Assembly: GCA_900770655.1 (NCBI GenBank)
Contig: CAAGLA010000038.1
Coordinates: 85,716-149,715 of the forward strand
Length of the DNA: 64,000 bases
Direction: 5' to 3'
Source: Bacteroidaceae bacterium
GTDB lineage: Bacteria > Bacteroidota > Bacteroidia > Bacteroidales > Bacteroidaceae
Shown: piece after piece, positions 54,652 through 62,244 of the stretch
Position numbering within the stretch: position 1 is the first letter of the stretch
Layout: each line of letters begins with the position of its first letter
Notes under the pieces: model-generated
The model's database searches: none
What the model was told of the DNA's origin: nothing
Seen by the model: the letters and a program-made list of their open reading frames with translations, nothing else
Position numbers and translations under genes: made by a program

Positions 54652-57633
54652 TTAGTTACCGCTTGTCAATCTTTCCATTCTCTCGTTTATCATAGATGCA
54701 ATGTCGTCGTCGCCACTGTAGTTGTTGCTGAGCGACTGCAGGTATTGTCTTGCTTCCATAGTCTTGCCCTGTGCTGCATAGAGGTCGCTCAACAGCACAA
54801 AGCTGCGTGCCAGCCAGTAGGCATACGGCGTACTCATATTTATGAACTCCATAATCTCGGCTTCGCAACCCGTGTAGTCGCCGTTGTCGAACATAGTCTG
54901 TGCAAGCAGGTATTTGGCTTCGGCACCCTCTTTTGTGCGGGTGTCGCCTGCGAGCTCTCTCAGGTCGTTTGTCGCGTTGCCGGCATTGCCTGTCGCAATG
55001 TTGGCCTTTGCACGGCTGTAGAGAGCCTCGCGTCGCTGCTCGGGAGTTGTTCCGCTGCTTGCGAGAATTGCTCCCGCCTGTTCAATGACGTCGTTGTGGT
55101 TCCCAAGTTCCGTTGCCGAACGCATAATACCCATTCTTGCCGTTTGCCTGCGCTCTTCGCTGCTGCTTCTCACCACCAGCAGGCTGTAAAGCTCGCTTGC
55201 AGCATTGTAGTTCCTCTCGTTGAAGTATATGTCGGCAGCAAGCACCATTGCGTCTTCGCAGAATCGGCTGCTTGGGTAGTCTATAACCTCTTCCAAGTGC
55301 TCAATGGCATCGTCGCCCTTGCCCTTTCCGTAATATATTACTCCAAGATAGTAGTGGCAGTTGAGCCTGAATATTCCGCTTGGGAAGTCGTTCAGGTAGC
55401 TCTGGAACTTTGTGGCTGCAGCATCGTATTCGCCCCTGTTGTAGAACCTTTCGGCAGCTTGGTATGTGAGGGTATCTACCTCGTTGCTGTCCATAGCCGG
55501 GAGCCCCGCGGTGTTCGCAACGTATTGGGCAAACTCGTCAACCCTGCCAAGTTCAACATAAATGCTCTTCAGGTCTTGTAGGGCAATGGCGGCCTCTTCG
55601 CTCTGCGGGTACAGCTCAATAACTCTCTTGTATGCCTCTATTGCACGGCTGCTGTTGCCTGTGGTGTTGAATATCATCGCCTTTTCGGTGGCAGCGCGGC
55701 GGGCCAGCGGGCTTTCGGGGTAGCGTGCTATGAATGCGTCGTAAGTGTTCACTGCTGCATCGTAGTTCTCCATTTCAATGTGTGCGCGCCCCATCTCGTA
55801 GTATGCCTGCTCGGCATAAATGCTCGAAGGGTAGCTCTCTATGAGCCTGCCGAGTGTCGTAACCTTTTCGCGGTTGTTGCCTGCAAGTCCTTTGGTTATC
55901 GCCGAACGGTACAATGCATAGTCGCCGCTGCCGTTGTCGGTTTCAACAGCCCTGCGGTAGTTGTTGTCGGCAGCCGTGAAGTTGCGCTGGTAGAAGTCGC
56001 AGTCGCCCAAACGGTTGTAGATGTCGGCTCTCAGGCTGTTCTCGCTTGCCGGTGTGTTCTCAAGGGCTCTGTCCAGCAGGTTGCGTGCTTCGCTGTAGTT
56101 GCCGTTGCGGAACAGTGCATACCCGAGCCCGTACAGCGCTTTGCCGTTGTCGCTGCAGCCTGCGGCAATTGCTCCGCGGTAACTCTCTATGGCTGCCGTG
56201 TAATCTCCGTTGTTGTATAGTGCCTCACCTCGCCAGTAGAGGGCATCGGCGTAAATATCCTTGTTGAATCTCTGCAGTTCAATGGAACGGTTCAGGAAGT
56301 CTATTGCTCCGTTCATATCTCCGCCTATGAATTCCTGAATGCCAAGCCTGTAGAGAATGTTCTGCTTGGCTTCGAGAATTTCGGCCGACGGCCTTTCTAT
56401 CTTCTCTATCGATTGCAGTGCAACGTCGTAGTTGCGTGTGTTCATATATACCTCTACAAGGTATTGCCCCACTTGGCCTGCATATTGCGAAGCGGGGTAC
56501 TCGTTAAGGAACTGCTCGAATACCGTAACGCTTTCGGCGAAAGGTGAGTAGCGCGTCTGGTGCAGGCACAGAGCATAGTTGTACATAGCCTTTTCGCGTA
56601 CATCGTTGTCGAAAGTCATTCTCGATGCCTCTTCAAAAGCCATACGCGCGCTGTTTGTGTTGCCCTCCTTCTGCTGTATCATACCAATGTGCAGCAGTGA
56701 GTTCTGCGAAATGGCGTCGTCTTTGCCTGTGCAGGCATTGAAAAGCTCCAGAGCCTCTTGGTACTCGTTGTTTTCAAAGAGGCTCAGTGCCAGCTGGTAT
56801 TTTGCTATGCGCTGTGGGTTGGGGTATTTCTCTACATACTCGCCAAGGGCTTCGGCTGCACCGCTGTAGTTGCCTTGTGCATACTCGGCAGCGCCCTTAA
56901 TCTGCAGCATCTTTGTGCCTTGCGGGGTTTCTGCGTGGTCGGCTATAAAGAGGTCGGCAAGGGCTTCGGCACGTTCGGCGTTGCCTTGCTTCAGATATAT
57001 GGCAGCAAGGTAGTAAGGAACTTCGAGGTAATATTCATCGCTCAGTTCAACCTCTTTGAATCCACGGTAGGCCTCTTCAATGTTTCCTCTGTCGTACTCT
57101 ATGAGCGCAAGGTGGAATATGGCATCGCTTTTGTACTCCTCGCTTGTTACGGCAAGCCCTTGCAACAGATTGACTGCGGCGCTCTCCTTCCCGCTTTCCT
57201 GAAGCGAAAGGGCATAAAAGAGTGTGGCTCTGTCGGCCTGAAGAGGAGTAAGGCGCGACTTGTCGCACTTGCCGAACCACTCACAGGCCTGCGGGTAGTG
57301 CCCTGTGTAGTAGTATGCACGCGCAATGTGGGCGGCAAGAAGCTCTTCCTTCCCGCTTTCGGGGTAGTCGGCAAGGTATTGCAACAACAGGGCACGGCCG
57401 GCCGATGCATCTTCCTCAACACTTGCAAGAGCCCTTAACAGCTCAACTTCCTGCCTTGTAGCCTCGTCGAGCTTTTGGGTGTCGATTCTTTCAACGACAG
57501 CGAGTGCTGCGGGGTAATCTCCATTGGAATAGAGCCTTTGACATTCGTCTATAAGCTCTCTGCTGTTGCCTGTCTGTGCACTCGTTTGAATGTACAGTGG
57601 GGCAAACATCAATAGAACGAGTAGTTTTTTCAT
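54652..57633 (-). CDS. Large periplasmic TPR-repeat protein
   Basis: The 993-residue protein has a signal peptide (LLMFAPLYIQTSAQ) and consists almost entirely of tetratricopeptide-like repeats, recognisable from repeated units such as ALYGLGYALFRNGNYSEAR, ALYWRGEALYNNGDYTAAI and AYYEMGRAHIEMENYDAAV; I estimate more than 20. Such superhelical proteins serve as scaffolds for envelope complexes, similar to BamD or SprE. It precedes the beta-barrel gene by 14 bases on the same strand, which suggests an assembly or stabilising role for that barrel. Confidence 0.85.
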   Translation of the reverse strand: MKKLLVLLMFAPLYIQTSAQTGNSRELIDECQRLYSNGDYPAALAVVERIDTQKLDEATRQEVELLRALASVEEDASAGRALLLQYLADYPESGKEELLAAHIARAYYYTGHYPQACEWFGKCDKSRLTPLQADRATLFYALSLQESGKESAAVNLLQGLAVTSEEYKSDAIFHLALIEYDRGNIEEAYRGFKEVELSDEYYLEVPYYLAAIYLKQGNAERAEALADLFIADHAETPQGTKMLQIKGAAEYAQGNYSGAAEALGEYVEKYPNPQRIAKYQLALSLFENNEYQEALELFNACTGKDDAISQNSLLHIGMIQQKEGNTNSARMAFEEASRMTFDNDVREKAMYNYALCLHQTRYSPFAESVTVFEQFLNEYPASQYAGQVGQYLVEVYMNTRNYDVALQSIEKIERPSAEILEAKQNILYRLGIQEFIGGDMNGAIDFLNRSIELQRFNKDIYADALYWRGEALYNNGDYTAAIESYRGAIAAGCSDNGKALYGLGYALFRNGNYSEARNLLDRALENTPASENSLRADIYNRLGDCDFYQRNFTAADNNYRRAVETDNGSGDYALYRSAITKGLAGNNREKVTTLGRLIESYPSSIYAEQAYYEMGRAHIEMENYDAAVNTYDAFIARYPESPLARRAATEKAMIFNTTGNSSRAIEAYKRVIELYPQSEEAAIALQDLKSIYVELGRVDEFAQYVANTAGLPAMDSNEVDTLTYQAAERFYNRGEYDAAATKFQSYLNDFPSGIFRLNCHYYLGVIYYGKGKGDDAIEHLEEVIDYPSSRFCEDAMVLAADIYFNERNYNAASELYSLLVVRSSSEERRQTARMGIMRSATELGNHNDVIEQAGAILASSGTTPEQRREALYSRAKANIATGNAGNATNDLRELAGDTRTKEGAEAKYLLAQTMFDNGDYTGCEAEIMEFINMSTPYAYWLARSFVLLSDLYAAQGKTMEARQYLQSLSNNYSGDDDIASMINERMERLTSGN

Positions 57634-57714
57634 TTTATAATAAGCGGTTTATATTTCAAATAAATAGTTCTTAGTGCAGGTTGCCGTTCTTTTGGCAGCG
57701 GCTTTGCCTTGCGG

Positions 57715-58248
57715 TTAAATGTTCTTGTATAGCTCCTTTATTCTCTCAACTCCCTTTTTAATGGAAAGCAGCCCGAACTCATTGCTGTCGAGTTCCTCTA
57801 TTGCCACCCATTTAAGGCCGGCAACGTCGTCATCGGCCTTTAGCGATGTGCTGTCGCTTACCCGGCACAGGAAGAACATATCCATAGTGTGCAGTTCCAT
57901 ACCCGAATAGATATAAATGTTGGGTATGCTGAACAGATACTTCGTGCTCTCCACGCTTAGCCCTGTCTCTTCCTTTACCTCGCGTGCAACACCCTCTTCG
58001 GCGCTTTCGTAGCTGTCGCAGAAGCCTCCCGGAAGGTCGAGCGTGCCTTTTGCCGGCTCCTTTGCACGCACGGCAACAAGAATTTCGTTCTTCTCGTTGG
58101 CAATTACGCCCACGGTGGCAGCCAAAGGATTAAAGTAGTAGACAAACCCGCAGCAGCCACACCTTTTCGACTTTTCGTCGTTGATGTTGAAGTTGCGGCT
58201 GCCGCATTTGGGGCAATGTGAGAATATATCGAGCGGGTGCTTAGTCAT
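57715..58248 (-). CDS. Nudix hydrolase with N-terminal zinc ribbon
   Basis: The 177-residue protein has a zinc ribbon (Cys12, Cys15, Cys30, Cys33 in HCPKCG and CGCCG) followed by a Nudix fold. The Nudix box runs from Gly75 to Leu97 with Glu81, Arg89-Glu90 and Glu93-Glu94 in the required spacing. The layout resembles NudC-type NADH pyrophosphatases but lacks their SQPWPFPxS motif, so ADP-ribose or another nucleoside diphosphate is also possible. It lies 81 bases upstream of the TPR gene and has its own promoter box. Confidence 0.88.
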   Translation of the reverse strand: MTKHPLDIFSHCPKCGSRNFNINDEKSKRCGCCGFVYYFNPLAATVGVIANEKNEILVAVRAKEPAKGTLDLPGGFCDSYESAEEGVAREVKEETGLSVESTKYLFSIPNIYIYSGMELHTMDMFFLCRVSDSTSLKADDDVAGLKWVAIEELDSNEFGLLSIKKGVERIKELYKNI

Positions 58249-58267
58249 TTTTTTCTTACATAATATG

Positions 58268-58275
58268 CAAAGATA
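58268..58275 (-). promoter_or_regulatory. -7 element for the Nudix gene
   Basis: The minus strand reads TATCTTTG 19 bases before the ATG, a perfect match to TAnnTTTG. A TTG at -33 is not visible. Confidence 0.55.
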
Positions 58276-58420
58276 CCTCTTTTTTGGGAGCTATCCCTGC
58301 TTTTGCCTCTTTTTATGCACTATTTTTAGATAAATTATTTAATATTTATCATTGTTTAATGCCTGCTTGCCGCTTTTCGTTATTTTTCTCGTCAATAATA
58401 ACCCTTTACAAAATAAAAAG

Positions 58421-58660
58421 CACTATCTTTGCAAAGTAAACTTTGCGAAAATAGGCTGCGCTCGTTGCGATACGCTAAAGTAAACTTTGCGTCTCACTTG
58501 CTGGCACTATCTTTGCAAACAGAGTTCGCGAAAATAGGCTGCGCTCGTTGCAATACGCTAAAGTAAACTTTGCGTCTCACTTGCTGGAGCTATCTTTGCA
58601 AACAGAGTTTGCGAAAATAGGCTGCGCTCGTTGCGATACGCCAAAGTGAACTTTGCTGCC
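58421..58660 (+). repeat. Tandem 83/84-bp repeats each carrying a TATCTTTG promoter box
   Basis: About 2.9 copies begin at 58421, 58505 and 58588. Each has TATCTTTG (58424, 58508, 58591), then an inverted pair of arms (GCAAAGT/ACTTTGC in copy 1, GCAAAC/GTTTGC in copy 3), then AATAGGCTGCGCTCGTTGC and AAAGTAAACTTTGC. The stretch lies between the divergent Nudix promoter and gpmI, and the last box is 112 bases from the gpmI ATG. No other gene is seen in 58249-58709. Confidence 0.9.
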
Positions 58661-58709
58661 CTTTACGGGCAATATACATTTACGATTTAAAAACTAAACA
58701 AAGAATATT

Positions 58710-60209
58710 ATGGCAAATAAAGCATTATTGGTAATTCTCGACGGTTGGGGTGTAGGTAACCACGGTAAAGGTGACGTTATTTTCAACACACCAACTCCTT
58801 ATTGGGACCATTTGGTTTCTGTATATCCAACCTCTCAGCTTCAGGCAAGCGGTGAGAATGTAGGTCTTCCTGCAGGCCAAATGGGTAACAGTGAGGTAGG
58901 TCACCTTAATATCGGTGGCGGTCGCGTTGTTTATCAAGACCTACTCAAAATAAACCGTGCCATTGCCGACGGTTCAATAGAGCGTAATCCTCAGCTGGTA
59001 GCGGCTGTAGAGTATGCAAAGAAGAACGGCAAGAAACTGCACTTTATGGGTCTTGCGTCGGACGGTGGCGTTCACAGCTCACTCGAGCACTTGGAGGCTA
59101 TGTACAAGTTCGCTGCGGCTCAGGGCGTAGAAAAGGCATACGTTCACTGTTTTATGGACGGCCGCGACACCGACCCAAAGAGCGGTGCAGGCTTCATTCA
59201 GCAGCTCACAGAAAAGAATCTTAAGCTTGCTACAATCATTGGCCGTTACTATGCAATGGACCGCGACAAGCGTTGGGAGCGTGTGAAGATAGCATACGAC
59301 CTCATTGTGGGTGGCGAGGGCAAGAAGGCCGGCGATATGGTTGAGGCTGTCAAGGAATCGTACGCCGAAGGTGTTACCGACGAGTTTATAAAGCCAATTG
59401 TAAACACTGCTTTCGACGGCCGCATAGCCGAAGGCGATGCAGTTATCTTCTTCAACTACCGCAACGACCGTGCAAAGGAGCTTACTATAGTTTTGACACA
59501 GGAAGATATGCCTGCAGAGGGTATGCACACAATTCCCGGCCTGCAGTACTACTGTATGACACCATACGATGCCAAGTTTACAGGCGTTCACATTCTCTTC
59601 GACAAGGAAAATGTAGAGAATACATTAGGCGAGTTCATCTCTAAGCAGGGTATGAAGCAGTTGCACATTGCCGAAACAGAGAAGTATGCACACGTTACAT
59701 TCTTCTTCAACGGTGGCCGTGAAACTCCATACGAAGGCGAAGAGCGCATACTCGTTCCCTCTCCAAAGGTTGCAACATACGACCTACAGCCCGAAATGAG
59801 CGCATTTGAGGTAAAGGACAAGCTTGTTGCCGAAATAAACAGCGAAAAGTTCGACTTCATTGTAGTGAACTTCGCGAATGGCGATATGGTAGGCCACACA
59901 GGTGTGTACAGCGCCATTGAGAAGGCTGTTCTTGCCGTAGATGCCTGCCTGAAAGATGTTATAGAGGCAGCGCGCAACCACGGCTACGAGTCTATTATCA
60001 TTGCCGACCACGGCAATGCCGACAATGCTGTAAATGCCGACGGCTCGCCAAACACAGCACACTCGTTGAACCCTGTTCCCTGTGTGTATGTGACAAACAA
60101 GGAGAATGTTGCCATTGAGAACGGTATCCTTGCCGATGTGGCTCCTACAATCCTTAAGATTATGGGTCTTGAGGCTCCTGCCGATATGACAGGCAAGGCG
60201 TTGATTTAA
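58710..60209 (+). CDS. gpmI: 2,3-bisphosphoglycerate-independent phosphoglycerate mutase
   Basis: GpmI interconverts 3- and 2-phosphoglycerate in glycolysis using two Mn ions and a phosphoserine. The 499-residue protein starts ALLVILDGWGVG (first metal Asp), with the nucleophile Ser61 in QMGNSEVGHLNIG, HCFMDGRDTDPKS, and the C-terminal alkaline-phosphatase-like motifs FANGDMVGHTG and IIADHGNADN. The gene is preceded by three tandem promoter-like boxes and followed by a hairpin that belongs to the repeat array downstream. Confidence 0.96.
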   Translation: MANKALLVILDGWGVGNHGKGDVIFNTPTPYWDHLVSVYPTSQLQASGENVGLPAGQMGNSEVGHLNIGGGRVVYQDLLKINRAIADGSIERNPQLVAAVEYAKKNGKKLHFMGLASDGGVHSSLEHLEAMYKFAAAQGVEKAYVHCFMDGRDTDPKSGAGFIQQLTEKNLKLATIIGRYYAMDRDKRWERVKIAYDLIVGGEGKKAGDMVEAVKESYAEGVTDEFIKPIVNTAFDGRIAEGDAVIFFNYRNDRAKELTIVLTQEDMPAEGMHTIPGLQYYCMTPYDAKFTGVHILFDKENVENTLGEFISKQGMKQLHIAETEKYAHVTFFFNGGRETPYEGEERILVPSPKVATYDLQPEMSAFEVKDKLVAEINSEKFDFIVVNFANGDMVGHTGVYSAIEKAVLAVDACLKDVIEAARNHGYESIIIADHGNADNAVNADGSPNTAHSLNPVPCVYVTNKENVAIENGILADVAPTILKIMGLEAPADMTGKALI

Positions 60210-60272
60210 GAGCGAAAAAATGTTGGGGGTAGTTGCCTTGTGGTATAGGGCTTGCTCCACAGTAAACGGCTT

Positions 60273-60326
60273 GTCCCTCTTTCGCAAAAGAGGGACAGTT
60301 GTTTTTAAATAACCTTAGCATTGGTA
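60273..60326. repeat. Degenerate repeat copy R0 with hairpin after gpmI
   Basis: GTCCCTCTTT (60273-60282) and AAAGAGGGAC (60287-60296) form a perfect 10-bp stem with a CGCA loop, followed by a T5 run. The following bases to about 60326 resemble the spacer found inside the complete units downstream (AGTTGTTTTTAAA, then CCTTAGCATTGG). It may also terminate the gpmI transcript. Confidence 0.75.
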
Positions 60327-60355
60327 TAAACTCTCGCTTTTGGTGTAAAAAGGGT

Positions 60356-60530
60356 AACTCCCTCCGAAGCTGCGCTTCTCGTCCCCCTTTAAAAAGGAGG
60401 ACAGTTGATTTGTAGACTTCTGCTCTTTTAAAGAATGGTAGTTGTTTTTAAAAACCTTGGCATTGGATGAATTAATCCAAAAACTCCCACTCTTTTCAAA
60501 GAGGGGGTGTCACGAAGTGACGGGGGAGTT
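60356..60530. repeat. Foldback repeat unit R1a-spacer-R2a
   Basis: R1a (60356-60406) starts AACTCCCTCC and ends ACAGTT, with inner hairpins GAAGC-TGC-GCTTC and GTCC...GGAC. After a 75-base spacer, R2a (60482-60530) runs AACTCCC to GGGGGAGTT with inner hairpins CTCTTT/AAAGAG and GTCAC-GAA-GTGAC. R1 and the complement of R2 share the same order of elements, so the unit has inverted, structured ends. Confidence 0.88.
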
Positions 60531-60553
60531 TAAGTGTACTTGCTGAATTGGCT

Positions 60554-60919
60554 ATGAGTGATAGAAGAACCGTAAACAAAAAGGAACTTAAGCCTTTCAG
60601 GCGCAATTTGCGTAAGAATCTTACACCGGCGGAAGTTGCATTATGGCAGTGTATAAAAGCCGGCAAGTTGAATGGCTCGAAATGGCGCCGGCAATTTTCT
60701 GTCGGTAGCTATATATTGGATTTCTACTGCCCGGCTTGCAAATTGTGTATAGAACTAGATGGCGAAGCTCATTATACAATGCAGGGCGACACGTACGATT
60801 ACGATAGGGATAAATTTCTTGAATCGATTGGAATTCGAGTCTTGAGATTTGAGAATAGTGAGATATGGAATGATATTGACTTTGTTCTTGAAACAATTGC
60901 TCGTAAGCTTTTAGTGTAA
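60554..60919 (+). CDS. DUF559 family protein (Vsr-like PD-(D/E)XK nuclease fold)
   Basis: The 121-residue protein belongs to the DUF559 family: an N-terminal Arg/Lys-rich helix with RRNLRKNLTPAEVALWQ, RRQFSVGSYILDFYCP, then the candidate catalytic set Asp56, Glu67, Asp69 in DFYCPACKLCIELDG and His73. These features are shared with very-short-patch repair endonucleases. Start ATG 60554 is preferred to an in-frame TTG 6 bases upstream. The gene lies between R2a and R1b, and its last codons and stop fall within bases that resemble the start of the R1 unit. It appears to be the coding part of a repeat-based element. Confidence 0.87.
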   Translation: MSDRRTVNKKELKPFRRNLRKNLTPAEVALWQCIKAGKLNGSKWRRQFSVGSYILDFYCPACKLCIELDGEAHYTMQGDTYDYDRDKFLESIGIRVLRFENSEIWNDIDFVLETIARKLLV

Positions 60920-60926
60920 AAAGTGG

Positions 60927-61015
60927 AACTCCCTCCGAAGCTGCGCTTCTCGTCCCCCTTTAAAAAGGAGGACAGTTAATTTGTAGACTTCTGCTCTTTT
61001 AAAGAATGGCAGTTG
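60927..61015. repeat. Foldback repeat R1b directly after the DUF559 gene
   Basis: R1b (60927-60977) repeats R1a almost base for base, followed by the first ~38 bases of the spacer to about 61015, where similarity stops before any R2. Its beginning lies 7 bases after the DUF559 stop. Confidence 0.85.
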
Positions 61016-61079
61016 AATTGAATGGGCCAAGTTGTGGTTGGGTTAAAGTATAAACTCCCACTCTTGGTGTAAAAAGGGT

Positions 61080-61255
61080 AACTCCCTCCGAAGCTGGCGC
61101 TTCTCGTCCCCCTTTAAAAAGGAGGACAGTTGATTTGTAAACTTTTGCTCCTTTAAAGAATGGCAGTTGTTTTTAAAAACCTTAGCATTGGATGAATTAA
61201 TCCAAAAACTCCCACTCTTTTCAAAGAGGGGGTGTCACGAAGTGACGGGGGAGTT
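61080..61255. repeat. Foldback repeat unit R1c-spacer-R2c
   Basis: This second complete unit has R1c (61080-61131, one extra G in the hairpin loop), a 75-base spacer nearly identical to that of the first unit, and R2c (61207-61255), which is identical to R2a over all 49 bases. It ends 26 bases before the DUF3109 start codon. The bases 61016-61079 between R1b and R1c hold a short AT-rich link and a partial duplicate of the sequence before R1a. Confidence 0.88.
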
Positions 61256-61281
61256 TAAGAAACCGTTTAAATAAAATAAAT

Positions 61282-61863
61282 ATGGTACAGATAGGTGAAA
61301 CAATAGTTTCGTTCGACCTTTTTCAGGAATACTTTTTCTGTAACTTCACGCACTGCAAGGGAATATGCTGTGTCGAAGGTGATGCCGGTGCGCCGGTGCT
61401 CGTAGACGAGGTAGAAAAGCTCGAAGAGGCATTCGAGGTAATAGAGGAAGAGATGACACCCGATGCACGCGCGGTTGTTCGCGAGCAGGGTGTAGTGTAT
61501 AACGACCGCGACGGCGACCTTGTAACTTCAATAGTGAACGGCAAGGACTGTGTATTTGCGTCGCGCGACGAGAACGGTTGCTGTATATGCCTTATAGAAA
61601 AGGCTTTCCGCGAGGGGCGTACACCGTGGCGCAAGCCCATTTCGTGTTATCTCTACCCCGTGCGCTTGCGCAAGGTGGGCGATTACATAGGTGTAAACCT
61701 GCATAAATGGGATGTGTGCAGCAGTGCCTTTGTCAAAGGTCGCCGCAAAGGAATCAGGGCATACGAATTCCTCAAAGAACCGTTAATAGAACGCTTCGGC
61801 AAGGAGTGGTATGATGAACTCCTTTTGGTAGCCGAAGAACTAAAGAAGCAAGGTCTTCTTTAG
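61282..61863 (+). CDS. DUF3109 family Cys-rich protein
   Basis: The 193-residue protein is DUF3109-like, related to YkgJ-type Cys clusters. Cys residues are grouped as FFCNFTHCKGICCVEGD near the N-terminus, DENGCCICLIEKA in the middle, SCYLYPVR and WDVCSSAF, enough for a metal or iron-sulfur site. Function is unknown. The 3' end is part of a long inverted repeat, so the mRNA would fold back on itself around the stop codon. The gene has no visible promoter box apart from sequence inside the R2c repeat. Confidence 0.88.
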   Translation: MVQIGETIVSFDLFQEYFFCNFTHCKGICCVEGDAGAPVLVDEVEKLEEAFEVIEEEMTPDARAVVREQGVVYNDRDGDLVTSIVNGKDCVFASRDENGCCICLIEKAFREGRTPWRKPISCYLYPVRLRKVGDYIGVNLHKWDVCSSAFVKGRRKGIRAYEFLKEPLIERFGKEWYDELLLVAEELKKQGLL

Positions 61864-61883
61864 TCTCTGCTACCAAAAGGAGT
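61818..61883 (+). repeat. Snapback inverted repeat around the DUF3109 stop codon
   Basis: The outer arms ACTCCTTTTGGTAGC (61818-61832) and its exact complement (61869-61883) are 15 bases each; inside, ACTAAAGAAG (61839-61848) pairs perfectly with CTTCTTTAGT (61855-61864). The stop codon TAG (61861-61863) is in the inner arm. No T tract follows. Confidence 0.9.
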
Positions 61884-61979
61884 CGATAAGGACAACAGCA
61901 AAAGGTCGCACGCAGCATCGCAGAATGTGATGCCGTGCGGGTTGCGAAAAACGCACGTTGTCAAGTGTGTTATATCGAC
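61882..61979. ncRNA. Candidate structured RNA downstream of the DUF3109 gene
   Basis: Nested stems are visible: GTCGATA (61882-61888) with TATCGAC (61973-61979); GACAAC (61891-61896) with GTTGTC (61957-61962); CGCAC (61907-61911) with GTGCG (61935-61939); GCATC (61915-61919) with GATGC (61929-61933) around a 9-base loop. No coding frame of note is present and I recognise no known RNA family. It may be an independent small RNA or a long 3' UTR. The rest of the gap to 62106 has smaller hairpins such as CCGGC/GCCGG (61987-62031). Confidence 0.45.
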
Positions 61980-62106
61980 AATGCAGCCGGCAATGGTCAC
62001 GCACGTGTAGTGTTGCTGTTTTGTTCGCCGGTGAAAATCACGCGTTTGTGCGGAAAGTTCGGTTGTTTGCCTGAAAAATGAAAAGCGGCAGAATTGTTGG
62101 TAAATG

Positions 62107-62138
62107 TTTGGTTAATATATATTAATTAGGTAACTTTG
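62107..62138 (+). promoter_or_regulatory. Promoter for the C-terminal sorting-domain protein
   Basis: TTTG (62107-62110), a 20-base spacer and TAACTTTG (62131-62138) match the Bacteroidetes promoter closely. The leader to the ATG at 62245 is about 100 bases. Confidence 0.75.
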
Positions 62139-62244
62139 CAGCGCTTTGTGGAGCGTGCAGTTGTGCTGTGTGTTAAATGCCGCCGGAATGGTGCTCACAG
62201 GCGTTTTTGGAAAGGAAAAACACTAACAATCAAATTATATTATT

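Noticed and set aside
54640..55581. Long plus-strand frame (313 codons) antisense to the TPR gene
   Set aside because: It is the shadow of the TPR repeats on the other strand; the composition is skewed toward Val/Cys and no start context or domain is found.
58421..58660. CRISPR or tRNA-derived origin of the tandem repeats before gpmI
   Set aside because: Units abut with no unique spacers, and they do not fold as tRNA; they contain promoter boxes instead.
60273..61255. CRISPR array reading of the repeats around the DUF559 gene
   Set aside because: Units are 49-52 and 175 bases, internally hairpinned and separated by identical rather than unique spacers; no cas genes are present.
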